A DNA stretch of 19,689 nt from DATHWB01 sp041744795. GTDB lineage: Bacteria; Actinomycetota; Acidimicrobiia; Spongiisociales; ZC4RG35. The stretch is from contig JBGTKD010000062.1 of assembly GCA_041744795.1 (NCBI GenBank), positions 1 through 19,689 of the forward strand. The letters run 5' to 3'. This document shows positions 7,055 through 13,657 of the stretch, piece after piece. A model generated the notes under the pieces. That model saw nothing but the letters and a program-made list of their open reading frames with translations. It ran no database searches and was not told the DNA's origin. A program made the translations under genes and the position numbers. The number at the start of each line of letters is the position of its first letter. Position 1 is the first letter of the stretch.

Positions 7055-8044
7055 GTGATCGCCAGCGCGCTCCTCAGACGTCTGATAACAATTCCTGTCG
7101 TAATGGTGCTCTTTGTCGCCTCCTGGGTCGGCGCGCCGGTGCTCCTGCCGCTTGCAGCACTCATAGACCTAGGCCGCTGGGCTATCTCGCGGCGGCCGTG
7201 GATGGCGACTCGACTCGTCAGCTTCCTGATGGCCTACTCGCTTGCCGAGACGCTCGGCAGCTTGTCCCTCGGCCTGACATGGCTCACATCCCTGGGTGGC
7301 CGGCTGTTTGATCTCGCGCCCTCGACGTTCACCATCCAGAAGGCATGGGCGGGGTTCGTATTCAGAGCATGTCAGACCATATTCGACCTGCGAATCACAG
7401 GGAAAGGACTCGATTCACTCCAGCCGGCCCCCTTCATCATCTTGGCCAGGCATGCCTCAATAGTCGACAACCTCCTCCCTGCCTGGTTCATCAGTCGGCC
7501 ATTGGGAATCCACATTCGTTATGTGATGAAGCAGGAATTGCTGATCGATCCGGCGCTCGACATCGCCGGGAACCGCCTTCCAAACCTGTTCGTACGAAGA
7601 GGATCCGGCGAGTCGGAGTCGGAGGTAGCAGCCGTTCGTCGACTCGCCGAGTCGCTTCCCGACGACGAGGCCATCCTCATCTATCCGGAAGGAACGAGGT
7701 TTACCTCGGCGAAGCGGGATCGGACACTGGCAGTGCTGGCTCGGCGACACCCGCGCCTGGCATCCCATGTGTCGGAAATGACACACGTGTTACCTCCGCG
7801 GTTGGGGGGAACGCTCGCTTTGCTCGATGCGTGCAGCGCGGACGTCGTCGTAATGGCCCACCGCGGGCTCGATGGCTTTGCCCGCATCGCAGACATCTGG
7901 CGAGGAGCCATGGTCCGCCGTGACGTCGAGGTTGAGTTCTGGCGGATACCCCGATCTGAGATTCCGGCCGGGCGAGCAGAGCGATCCGAGTGGCTGTTCG
8001 GTCTGTGGATGCGCATCGACCGGTGGGTGGGTGAGCCAACGTGA
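7055..8044 (+). CDS. PlsC-like 1-acyl-glycerol-phosphate acyltransferase family protein
   Basis: A 329-residue membrane-associated acyltransferase. The catalytic HX4D motif is present as RHASIVDN (H133, D138), and the substrate-binding motif as YPEGTRF (PEGTR at 211-215). The N-terminal 85 residues are strongly hydrophobic, with two or three probable membrane helices before the catalytic domain. This makes it longer than a minimal PlsC. The likely reaction is transfer of an acyl chain to a lysophospholipid or related acceptor; the acceptor is unknown. The start is GTG at 7055, seven bases after the anti-sigma stop, and its stop overlaps the next GTG. Its place between a stress sigma pair and photolyase suggests membrane lipid remodelling during stress. 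Confidence 0.87.
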   Translation: MIASALLRRLITIPVVMVLFVASWVGAPVLLPLAALIDLGRWAISRRPWMATRLVSFLMAYSLAETLGSLSLGLTWLTSLGGRLFDLAPSTFTIQKAWAGFVFRACQTIFDLRITGKGLDSLQPAPFIILARHASIVDNLLPAWFISRPLGIHIRYVMKQELLIDPALDIAGNRLPNLFVRRGSGESESEVAAVRRLAESLPDDEAILIYPEGTRFTSAKRDRTLAVLARRHPRLASHVSEMTHVLPPRLGGTLALLDACSADVVVMAHRGLDGFARIADIWRGAMVRRDVEVEFWRIPRSEIPAGRAERSEWLFGLWMRIDRWVGEPT

Positions 8045-8799
8045 CCGCCGAAGTGGCTGTCGCAACCGTTGTGGGCGTAATCGCTCTGATGCTGGTCGTC
8101 TGGACGATCAGCCTGATGATCAAGGACGTCTCGATCGTGGACATCGTCTGGGGTCTCGGGTTTGTTCTCATCGCGTGGATCGTCTGGTCGCGACGCGGGC
8201 CCGACGACCGGCTCTTGCTATCCGCCGTACTCACCACAATCTGGGGCGTGCGCCTCAGCGGATACCTGGCATGGAGAAATCTGGGTAAGGGTGAGGACTA
8301 CAGGTATGTGGCGATGCGCCGCCGGTATGGCAGCCGGTTTTGGCTGGTGTCGCTTTTCGTCGTCTTCGGTCTCCAGGGTGTACTCATGTGGGTCGTGTCT
8401 CTGCCGGTGCAGGCCGCCAGCGGTGAGCTCTTCGAATTGCTCGACGTAGCGGGTATCTGCTTTTGGATCGTTGGAATGACTTTCGAAACCGTTGGCGATT
8501 TTCAGCTCGCCCGGTTCAAGAGCGAACCGGCCAACAAGGGCAGGGTGCTGGACACGGGTCTGTGGCGGTACACCCGCCATCCCAACTACTTCGGTGACTT
8601 CATGGTCTGGTGGGGGCTCTACCTGATCGCCCTCGGCGGCGGCGCCTGGTGGACAGCCATAGGACCACTGGTGATGACTGCTCTCCTAATTCGCTACTCG
8701 GGTGCCGGACTATTGGAGAAGACGATCGGACGGCGGCGAACGGGATACGCCGAATATGTCCAGAGGACCAACACATTCTTCCCGGGCCCTCCCCGATGA
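8041..8799 (+). CDS. DUF1295 family membrane protein (steroid 5-alpha-reductase/ICMT-like)
   Basis: A 252-residue integral membrane protein with about six hydrophobic segments. The signature WRYTRHPNYFGDFMVWWG (about 175-192) is characteristic of DUF1295 and related isoprenylcysteine-methyltransferase/steroid-reductase-like enzymes, where this region binds the nucleotide cofactor. Upstream, IVDIVWGLGF and VRLSGYLAWRN also fit the family. The substrate is unknown; lipid modification is the usual guess. DUF1295 genes often occur near photolyase and fatty-acid modifying genes in singlet-oxygen or light-response clusters, and the same company is seen here. The GTG start and the stop both overlap neighbouring genes by four bases, so this is the middle of a coupled operon. 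Confidence 0.88.
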   Translation: MTAEVAVATVVGVIALMLVVWTISLMIKDVSIVDIVWGLGFVLIAWIVWSRRGPDDRLLLSAVLTTIWGVRLSGYLAWRNLGKGEDYRYVAMRRRYGSRFWLVSLFVVFGLQGVLMWVVSLPVQAASGELFELLDVAGICFWIVGMTFETVGDFQLARFKSEPANKGRVLDTGLWRYTRHPNYFGDFMVWWGLYLIALGGGAWWTAIGPLVMTALLIRYSGAGLLEKTIGRRRTGYAEYVQRTNTFFPGPPR

Positions 8800-10127
8800 G
8801 CACCGGAATCGTGTGGTTCAGAAAAGACCTCAGGCTGGGCGACAACCCAGCCTGGTCTGCAGCCACTCGCCGACACGACCAGGTCGCCGCACTCTTCGTT
8901 GTCGACCCTTACCTGTGGGAGAGGTGCTCTACCGAGCGTGTATCGCTGCTAGCCGCCCACCTCCGAAAGCTCGACACGAGACTCGCGGAGCGTGGTGGGC
9001 GGCTACGAATCGAGATCGGACATCCCGAAGAGGTGATAGCAGCGTTGGTCCGAGAAGTGGGAGCGACCGAGGTCGTCGCGAACGCAGACGTCTCACCGTA
9101 TGCGAAGCGACGAGACGCCCGAGTAGCTGCGGTCGTCGATCTCGATCTGCACCACGGCACTCTGATCCACGCTCCCGGATCACTCCTCACCACCGAGGGG
9201 GCCCGATACCGTGTTTTCACCCCGTTTTTTCGCCGATGGTTCGACGCCCCGGTCCAAGAAGTCCCGGACGCAGGCACGGCAGCAATAACGTCTGACCCCG
9301 GAACCGAGTTGTCCTCGACCCCTCCGGCGAGTCTCGAGGCCGGCGAAGCCGCAGCCCTGCGTCGCCTCGCCGCCTTCGAACCGGAGCGCTACCCAGAGGA
9401 GCGGAATCGCCCGGACCTCGACTCGACTTCCCGGTTGTCGATCGACCTCAAGTACGGGACGCTGTCGCCCCTCACTGTGAACCGCACGATCGGCCGGTCA
9501 TCCGACGGCGCCCGTGCATTCATCCGCCAGTTGGCCTGGCGAGAGTTTCATGCCCATCTGCTCGATGACATGCCCCACCTCGTCGACCGCGCTCTTAAGC
9601 CCGACTACGACCGGATCGAATGGAATGAAGACGAAGACGCCTTCGAGGCGTGGAAACAGGGCCAGACCGGCTATCCGCTCGTCGATGCGGGCATGCGCCA
9701 ACTTCTCTCCGAGGGCTGGATGCACAATCGGGTTCGCATGGTTACGAGCTCCTTCCTCGTCAAGGATCTGCTTATCGACTGGCGGCAAGGGGAACGCTGG
9801 TTCCGGCGGCAGCTCCTTGACGGAGACGTCTCCCAGAACGTCGGAAACTGGCAGTGGGTGGCGGGTTGCGGAGCCGATGCGGCTCCCTACTTTCGGATCT
9901 TCAATCCAGTGACACAATCGAAGAAGTTCGACCCTCAAGGCGTTTACATCCGACGCTGGATTCCTGAGCTTGCCTCGGTACCAAGTTCCTGGATCCACGA
10001 TCCCTGGCGGGCCGGACCCTTAGAGATCGCCGCTTGGGGAGCAGGGTCCTATCCAGAGCCGATAGTCGATCACGCCGCCGCGCGGTTGCGGACGCTGGCG
10101 TCATACCAGGAGGCGCTGAACCGCTAG
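8796..10127 (+). CDS. phr: Class I cyclobutane pyrimidine dimer photolyase
   Basis: A 443-residue FAD enzyme that uses blue light to split UV-induced pyrimidine dimers. The N-terminal antenna domain starts IVWFRKDLRLGDNPAW. The C-terminal FAD domain has WREFHAHLL (about 248-256), GWMHNRVRM (307-315), DLLIDWRQGERWF and NWQWVAGCGADAAPYFRIFNP. The electron-transfer tryptophans align with E. coli W306/W359/W382 as W276, W329 and W352, with identical spacing of 53 and 23. N348 matches the flavin-facing N378. These features favour a repair enzyme over a cryptochrome. The ATG at 8796 overlaps the DUF1295 stop (ATGA); the longer open frame from 8610 lies inside DUF1295. It is the last gene of the sigma-factor operon. 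The antenna cofactor cannot be told from sequence alone. Confidence 0.96.
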   Translation: MSTGIVWFRKDLRLGDNPAWSAATRRHDQVAALFVVDPYLWERCSTERVSLLAAHLRKLDTRLAERGGRLRIEIGHPEEVIAALVREVGATEVVANADVSPYAKRRDARVAAVVDLDLHHGTLIHAPGSLLTTEGARYRVFTPFFRRWFDAPVQEVPDAGTAAITSDPGTELSSTPPASLEAGEAAALRRLAAFEPERYPEERNRPDLDSTSRLSIDLKYGTLSPLTVNRTIGRSSDGARAFIRQLAWREFHAHLLDDMPHLVDRALKPDYDRIEWNEDEDAFEAWKQGQTGYPLVDAGMRQLLSEGWMHNRVRMVTSSFLVKDLLIDWRQGERWFRRQLLDGDVSQNVGNWQWVAGCGADAAPYFRIFNPVTQSKKFDPQGVYIRRWIPELASVPSSWIHDPWRAGPLEIAAWGAGSYPEPIVDHAAARLRTLASYQEALNR

Positions 10128-10173
10128 CTGACGTTCCGGGTCCCGCGGGCGTCGGTTTCGTGGGTTTGCAAGG

Positions 10174-10854
10174 TCACTCGACACTGGCTGTTGCCAACCG
10201 GGGGGTGGCGTCGTACGCCGGGGTGCTGGTGGGCGTGCTCTGCCACAGCGAGTAGCCCAACGCCACCATGGCGATGCCGTTGGGCACCGCTAGGAAGCGG
10301 TAGTAGGCGTCAGGCATCACCGAAAGAGCAACGGTGATCAAACCGCTGGCTGCCAAGAGCGCGGTTGCCCAGCGGACCAGCACACGGGCGCGATACAGCG
10401 CGATGCCGAAGACGAGCCCCCCAGCGAGGTAACCCGCGCCCTGCAGCTGGATGACGGTTGCCCACAGGCCGATGTCACCGTCCGAAGCACGCCCGATGGC
10501 CATGGCAGCGGCGTCGTTGACGTAGCCCGGGTTGACCTCGGCGATCGCCGGCAGCACGAAAGCGCCGGCGAACGCGGTGCCCAGGAGGAGCAGGTAACCA
10601 GTTGCGAAAAGGAGGTAACCGACGAAGCCGAGAACGCCAGTCTCCTTCACCTGGCGCAGGTACATCCCGGTGATACCGACGAGAGTCAGAGCGACCATCA
10701 GGACCTTGAGGGAGCTGCGGATCGCCATCTCGGTCGTGGTGATCGTCTCGGCGTCGAGGGGTGGGTGGTTCACCTGGACGCCGATGAAGAGGACGCCAGC
10801 CGTAACGGCGGCAACTCCGGCGAACCGGGTGAGGGCGGTCGGGGTGATTCTCAT
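10174..10854 (-). CDS. Uncharacterised multi-pass membrane protein
   Basis: A 226-residue protein with about six hydrophobic helices (near 12-27, 47-64, 72-105, 130-155, 160-180, 188-205) and a short polar C-terminal tail rich in Thr, Pro and Ala. It somewhat resembles DUF4386-type membrane proteins, but I cannot assign a family firmly. The ATG at 10854 has AGGAG six bases upstream; a TTG two codons earlier is less likely. It ends 46 bases from the convergent photolyase gene. Two perfect GTGTAC dyads lie 47-96 bases upstream of its start, which suggests tight control by a dimeric repressor. No TetR or MarR gene lies next to it. Confidence 0.75.
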   Translation of the reverse strand: MRITPTALTRFAGVAAVTAGVLFIGVQVNHPPLDAETITTTEMAIRSSLKVLMVALTLVGITGMYLRQVKETGVLGFVGYLLFATGYLLLLGTAFAGAFVLPAIAEVNPGYVNDAAAMAIGRASDGDIGLWATVIQLQGAGYLAGGLVFGIALYRARVLVRWATALLAASGLITVALSVMPDAYYRFLAVPNGIAMVALGYSLWQSTPTSTPAYDATPRLATASVE

Positions 10855-10900
10855 GTTCAACTCCTGATTCGCGGCCTGCGGCTAGAAGAAGAGGCTCATT

Positions 10901-10915
10901 GTGTACGGCGTACAC
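10901..10915. promoter_or_regulatory. GTGTAC-GGC-GTACAC dyad (candidate operator 1)
   Basis: A perfect 6+6 inverted repeat with a 3-base centre, 47 bases upstream of the membrane protein ATG on the minus strand. It has the same half-sites as the second dyad at 10935-10949, with centres 34 bases apart. Such dyads typify operators of TetR-type or MerR-type dimeric regulators. Confidence 0.6.
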
Positions 10916-10933
10916 TAAACGGAGTAAAGATAC

Positions 10934-10950
10934 AGTGTACGATGTACACT
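10934..10950. promoter_or_regulatory. AGTGTAC-GAT-GTACACT dyad (candidate operator 2)
   Basis: A perfect 7+7 inverted repeat with a 3-base centre and the same GTGTAC/GTACAC half-sites as the dyad at 10901-10915. Two copies in one 50-base stretch upstream of a single gene are unlikely by chance. The cognate regulator is not evident. The B12-binding regulator encoded about 80 bases further along, on the same strand, is one candidate. Confidence 0.6.
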
Positions 10951-11029
10951 TGTCAAGATTCAGTGGTGTGCCCTCACGGACCAGCCAGCGGATAAAAACA
11001 GGCGGATGTTCCCGCATTTGCCGGGTTAC

Positions 11030-11842
11030 TCACACAGACATGAGTTCGTTGAGCACGTCAGCCGCTCCGACGGCTTCTGCCGCGAATCCGTCTGCGCCCA
11101 TCGCCTCGGCCTCCCCCGATGAAGCGAACGCCCGCCCGCCCACGATCACGAACACGTTCGGAAACTCGGCCTTCACCGCCGCGACTACCTGTCCACAGGC
11201 AAGCAGGTGTTCGGTCGACACGACCGACAGACAGACAGCCTTCAGGTCCGACATCTTGCGTAGGACGCTGACGAGGCTGTCGATCGGGAGGTCTGGGCCC
11301 ATTTCGAGCACTTCAAAGCCCCGCCCGCGGATGATGTCGGAGACCATCGCGACACCAAACCCGTGTCTCTCACCTGGAGGGGTGGTAGCAACGACCACAC
11401 CCCTGCTCCGACCGCGGCGCACGAAACGTGGTCCAAGTTTGCCGATCAAACGGCCAGCGACCGCGCTGGCAAGATGCTCGTCCTCCACACCGATGTCGCC
11501 ACTGACCCACTTGTCTCCGATGACAGACATCGCCGGGGTGATGATCTGGGCGTAGACCTGCTCAGGTGACGCTCCGGATGCCATCGCCGCTTCGAGCACG
11601 GACCACGAACCCGTGACATCACCGGCGAGCATCCGGGACTGCAGGCGGTCGGCCCACGGTGTATCGGCACCTTCGGGCCGCCCTGGCTGCGGCTGGACGA
11701 AGTCGTCGAGGTCTTCGGAGGAGACGCGCCACGACCCACCCATCTTTGTGGCGGGGATGAGCCCGAGCCGGACATACCGGTACATTGTCATGTAATGCAC
11801 TTCGAGAAGATCCGCTGCCTCATGAAGTGTGAATTCGACCAT
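11030..11842 (-). CDS. B12-binding transcriptional regulator (CarH/LitR-like photoreceptor candidate)
   Basis: A 270-residue three-part regulator. Residues 3-50 form an excisionase/BldC-type helix-turn-helix (FTLHEAADLLEVHYMTMYRYV, then WRVSSEDLDDFV). Residues about 63-140 are a four-helix B12-binding cap domain with W112-x9-E122-H123, the same spacing as W131/E141/H142 in Thermus CarH. Residues about 147-265 are a Rossmann-like B12 domain with ExHxxG (E158, H160, G163) giving the lower cobalt ligand, plus SVVSTEHLL and IVGGRAF. In CarH, adenosylcobalamin drives DNA-binding tetramers that light breaks apart. The conserved cap residues suggest the same here. The start has AGGAA six bases upstream. 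It is divergent from whiB, with the TTAGTGCTAAA dyad between them. Photolyase lies about 0.9 kb away. A light-independent cobalamin sensor is the alternative. Confidence 0.85.
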   Translation of the reverse strand: MVEFTLHEAADLLEVHYMTMYRYVRLGLIPATKMGGSWRVSSEDLDDFVQPQPGRPEGADTPWADRLQSRMLAGDVTGSWSVLEAAMASGASPEQVYAQIITPAMSVIGDKWVSGDIGVEDEHLASAVAGRLIGKLGPRFVRRGRSRGVVVATTPPGERHGFGVAMVSDIIRGRGFEVLEMGPDLPIDSLVSVLRKMSDLKAVCLSVVSTEHLLACGQVVAAVKAEFPNVFVIVGGRAFASSGEAEAMGADGFAAEAVGAADVLNELMSV

Positions 11843-11969
11843 CGGCGGTTCCTAGCGGTCGGCCATCTGAGATGGCGCGAGGAATTTCCTACAAAATTAG
11901 TGCTAAACGATTCAATTACTAGTAAAGTAGTTCATAGCGACGCTAACGCAAAGACCACCGAGGACACAC
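11843..11969. promoter_or_regulatory. Divergent promoter region between the B12 regulator and whiB
   Basis: A 127-base gap whose centre (about 11880-11940) is clearly more AT-rich than its surroundings, as expected of a promoter and protein-binding zone. It holds the TTAGTGCTAA dyad and, 9 bases further on, the 10-base palindrome TTACTAGTAA at 11916-11925. I could not place -10/-35 boxes with confidence. Confidence 0.6.
11897..11907. promoter_or_regulatory. TTAGTGCTAAA, shared candidate operator
   Basis: This 11-base sequence is identical to the one before the sigma-factor operon (5719-5729) and contains the dyad TTAG-TG-CTAA. It lies 54 bases before the B12-regulator start and 62 bases before the whiB start. 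A binding site for the B12 regulator, with autoregulation, is the simplest inference. Confidence 0.5.
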
Positions 11970-12269
11970 ATGGAAACCACGAACCTTCTGATCGAAGACG
12001 AACTTCTCGTCATCGAGTGGAGAGACCTAGCGGCCTGCAACGGTCACGACCCCAGCCTCTTCTTCCCCGCAGGAGAAACCGGCCCAGCCGCCGAGCAGAT
12101 CCGCCAAGCCAAGAGAATCTGCGCCTCATGTGAAGTACAAGAGGACTGCCTCGGTTATGCGATCGAGACGAACCAGGCGGCCGGAGTGTGGGGCGGTCTC
12201 ACCGAAGACGAGCGGCGTCCGGTCCGTCGACGCTGGCTCGCAGAGCGCCGTCGCCGCAACACCGTCTGA
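11970..12269 (+). CDS. WhiB-family Fe-S transcriptional regulator
   Basis: A 99-residue actinobacteria-specific regulator. The four cysteines that bind a [4Fe-4S] cluster are C23, C51, C54 and C60 (C-x27-C-xx-C-x5-C). The diagnostic turn GVWGGLTEDERR follows at 72-83, then a basic tail (RRRWLAERRRRN) that contacts DNA. WhiB proteins act by binding region 4 of the main sigma factor and sensing oxygen, NO or redox state. GAGG lies 7 bases before the ATG. It is divergent from the B12 regulator and shares with the sigma operon the TTAGTGCTAAA site. Which WhiB subfamily it belongs to cannot be settled here, so no whiB number is given. Confidence 0.93.
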   Translation: METTNLLIEDELLVIEWRDLAACNGHDPSLFFPAGETGPAAEQIRQAKRICASCEVQEDCLGYAIETNQAAGVWGGLTEDERRPVRRRWLAERRRRNTV

Positions 12270-12370
12270 AGTTCTATTCGCGGGACGGCGCGCCCCTCAA
12301 CAATCTCTGAGAGCGCAAGACTCGATCGGTCCATCGCTCTAGGCACGTCAGGATGGCGGTCCCTCTCGCC

Positions 12371-12376
12371 TACTAT
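12371..12376 (+). promoter_or_regulatory. Possible -10 box for a (near-)leaderless purA transcript
   Basis: TACTAT lies 9 bases before the purA ATG at 12386, and no purine-rich ribosome site is visible between them. Transcription from it would start within about 3 bases of the ATG. There is no clear -35 match, so this remains tentative. Confidence 0.35.
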
Positions 12377-12385
12377 CCCGCCACG

Positions 12386-13657
12386 ATGCCAGCGACCGTC
12401 GTGCTCGGAACACAGTGGGGTGACGAGGGCAAGGGCCGTGTCACTGATGTCTTCGCCGAATCTGCCGACTTCGTGGTGCGTTACCAAGGCGGCAACAACG
12501 CCGGGCACACGTTGATCATTGGGGAAGAGCGTTTTGCGCTGTCCCTCATCCCGAGCGGTGTGATGTACCCCGGATGCACGCCAGTGATCGCGTCGGGATG
12601 CGTCATCGACCCGGGAGTTCTGCTCGACGAAATCGACATGCTGGCCAGCCGCGGGGTCGACGCCGGTCGATTACGGATTTCGGCAAATGCCCATCTGATA
12701 ATGCCGTATCACCGCAAGTTGGACGCAGTCATGGAACGACACCTCGGCAAGCACAGCATCGGGACGACCAAGAAGGGCATCGGTCCCGCCTACACCGACA
12801 AGTACTCCCGGCGCGGCATACGAGTACAAGATCTGTTCGACCCCAAAATCTTCCGAGACAAAGTCGAGACCGCACTCGAGGACACGAACCGGGTTCTAGC
12901 CCGTGTCTACAACCAACTGGCCATGGATCCCGGCAAGATCGCCGACGAATACCTCTCATACGCAGAACGGCTCATCCCTTTCGTCACTGACACCTCCCTC
13001 GAACTGTGGCAAGCGCTTCAGGACGACAAGCAGGTCCTATTCGAGGGGGCTCAGGGAACGCTGCTCGACATCGATCACGGCACCTACCCCTTCGTAACCT
13101 CATCGAACCCGACCGCAGGAGCAGCAGCCGTAGGCGCCGGGATCGGTCCTAGAGCGATAGACCGAGTCGTGGGCGTAGCCAAGGCGTACATCTCCCGAGT
13201 AGGGACCGGTCCGTTCCCCACGGAGCTCAACGACGCGACCGGCGACACGATGATCGAACTGGGCGGCGAGTACGGGACGGTCACGGGACGTCGGCGGCGT
13301 TGTGGCTGGCTCGACCTCGTGGCACTCAGGTACGCGGTCAGGGTCAACAGTCTCAGCGAGTTGTTCATCACAAAACTCGACATCCTGTCAGCATTCGACA
13401 CAATCAAGGTCGCCACCGCCTACACCTCACAGGGCGAGCGCCACGACGAGTTCCCCCGTCAGCAGCGCGTGCTCTACGACTGCGAACCCGAGTACGACGA
13501 ACTCGCAGGATGGCGTGAAGACATAACCGGATGTCGAACGGAGTCCGACCTGCCCCGGGAGGCTCGCGAGTACGTCGAGTACATCGAACGGGCGGTCGGC
13601 GTGCCGATCACTTTTGTGTCGGTAGGGCCGGAACGCTCCCAGATGCTCGCCCGGTGA
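12386..13657 (+). CDS. purA: Adenylosuccinate synthetase
   Basis: A 423-residue enzyme that joins IMP and aspartate using GTP, the first committed step to AMP. The N-terminus VVLGTQWGDEGKGRVTDV carries the catalytic D13, and NNAGHT carries H41, matching E. coli numbering. HSIGTTKKGIGPAYTDK, EGAQGTLLDIDHGTYPFVTSS and TGRRRRCGWLD are further family signatures. The ATG at 12386 is used because the conserved domain begins at once; the frame is open from 12353, but the usual length fits this start. The stop overlaps the purD GTG by four bases, so the two genes are coupled. Confidence 0.97.
   Translation: MPATVVLGTQWGDEGKGRVTDVFAESADFVVRYQGGNNAGHTLIIGEERFALSLIPSGVMYPGCTPVIASGCVIDPGVLLDEIDMLASRGVDAGRLRISANAHLIMPYHRKLDAVMERHLGKHSIGTTKKGIGPAYTDKYSRRGIRVQDLFDPKIFRDKVETALEDTNRVLARVYNQLAMDPGKIADEYLSYAERLIPFVTDTSLELWQALQDDKQVLFEGAQGTLLDIDHGTYPFVTSSNPTAGAAAVGAGIGPRAIDRVVGVAKAYISRVGTGPFPTELNDATGDTMIELGGEYGTVTGRRRRCGWLDLVALRYAVRVNSLSELFITKLDILSAFDTIKVATAYTSQGERHDEFPRQQRVLYDCEPEYDELAGWREDITGCRTESDLPREAREYVEYIERAVGVPITFVSVGPERSQMLAR

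Noticed and set aside
8610..8795. Longer photolyase N-terminus
   Set aside because: The extension lies inside DUF1295 in another frame. The photolyase fold begins at the ATG at 8796, which overlaps the DUF1295 stop as elsewhere in the operon.
9498..9998. 166-residue minus-strand open frame within photolyase
   Set aside because: It lies wholly antisense to a well-conserved photolyase and shows no recognisable domain. Long antisense frames are expected in GC-rich DNA.
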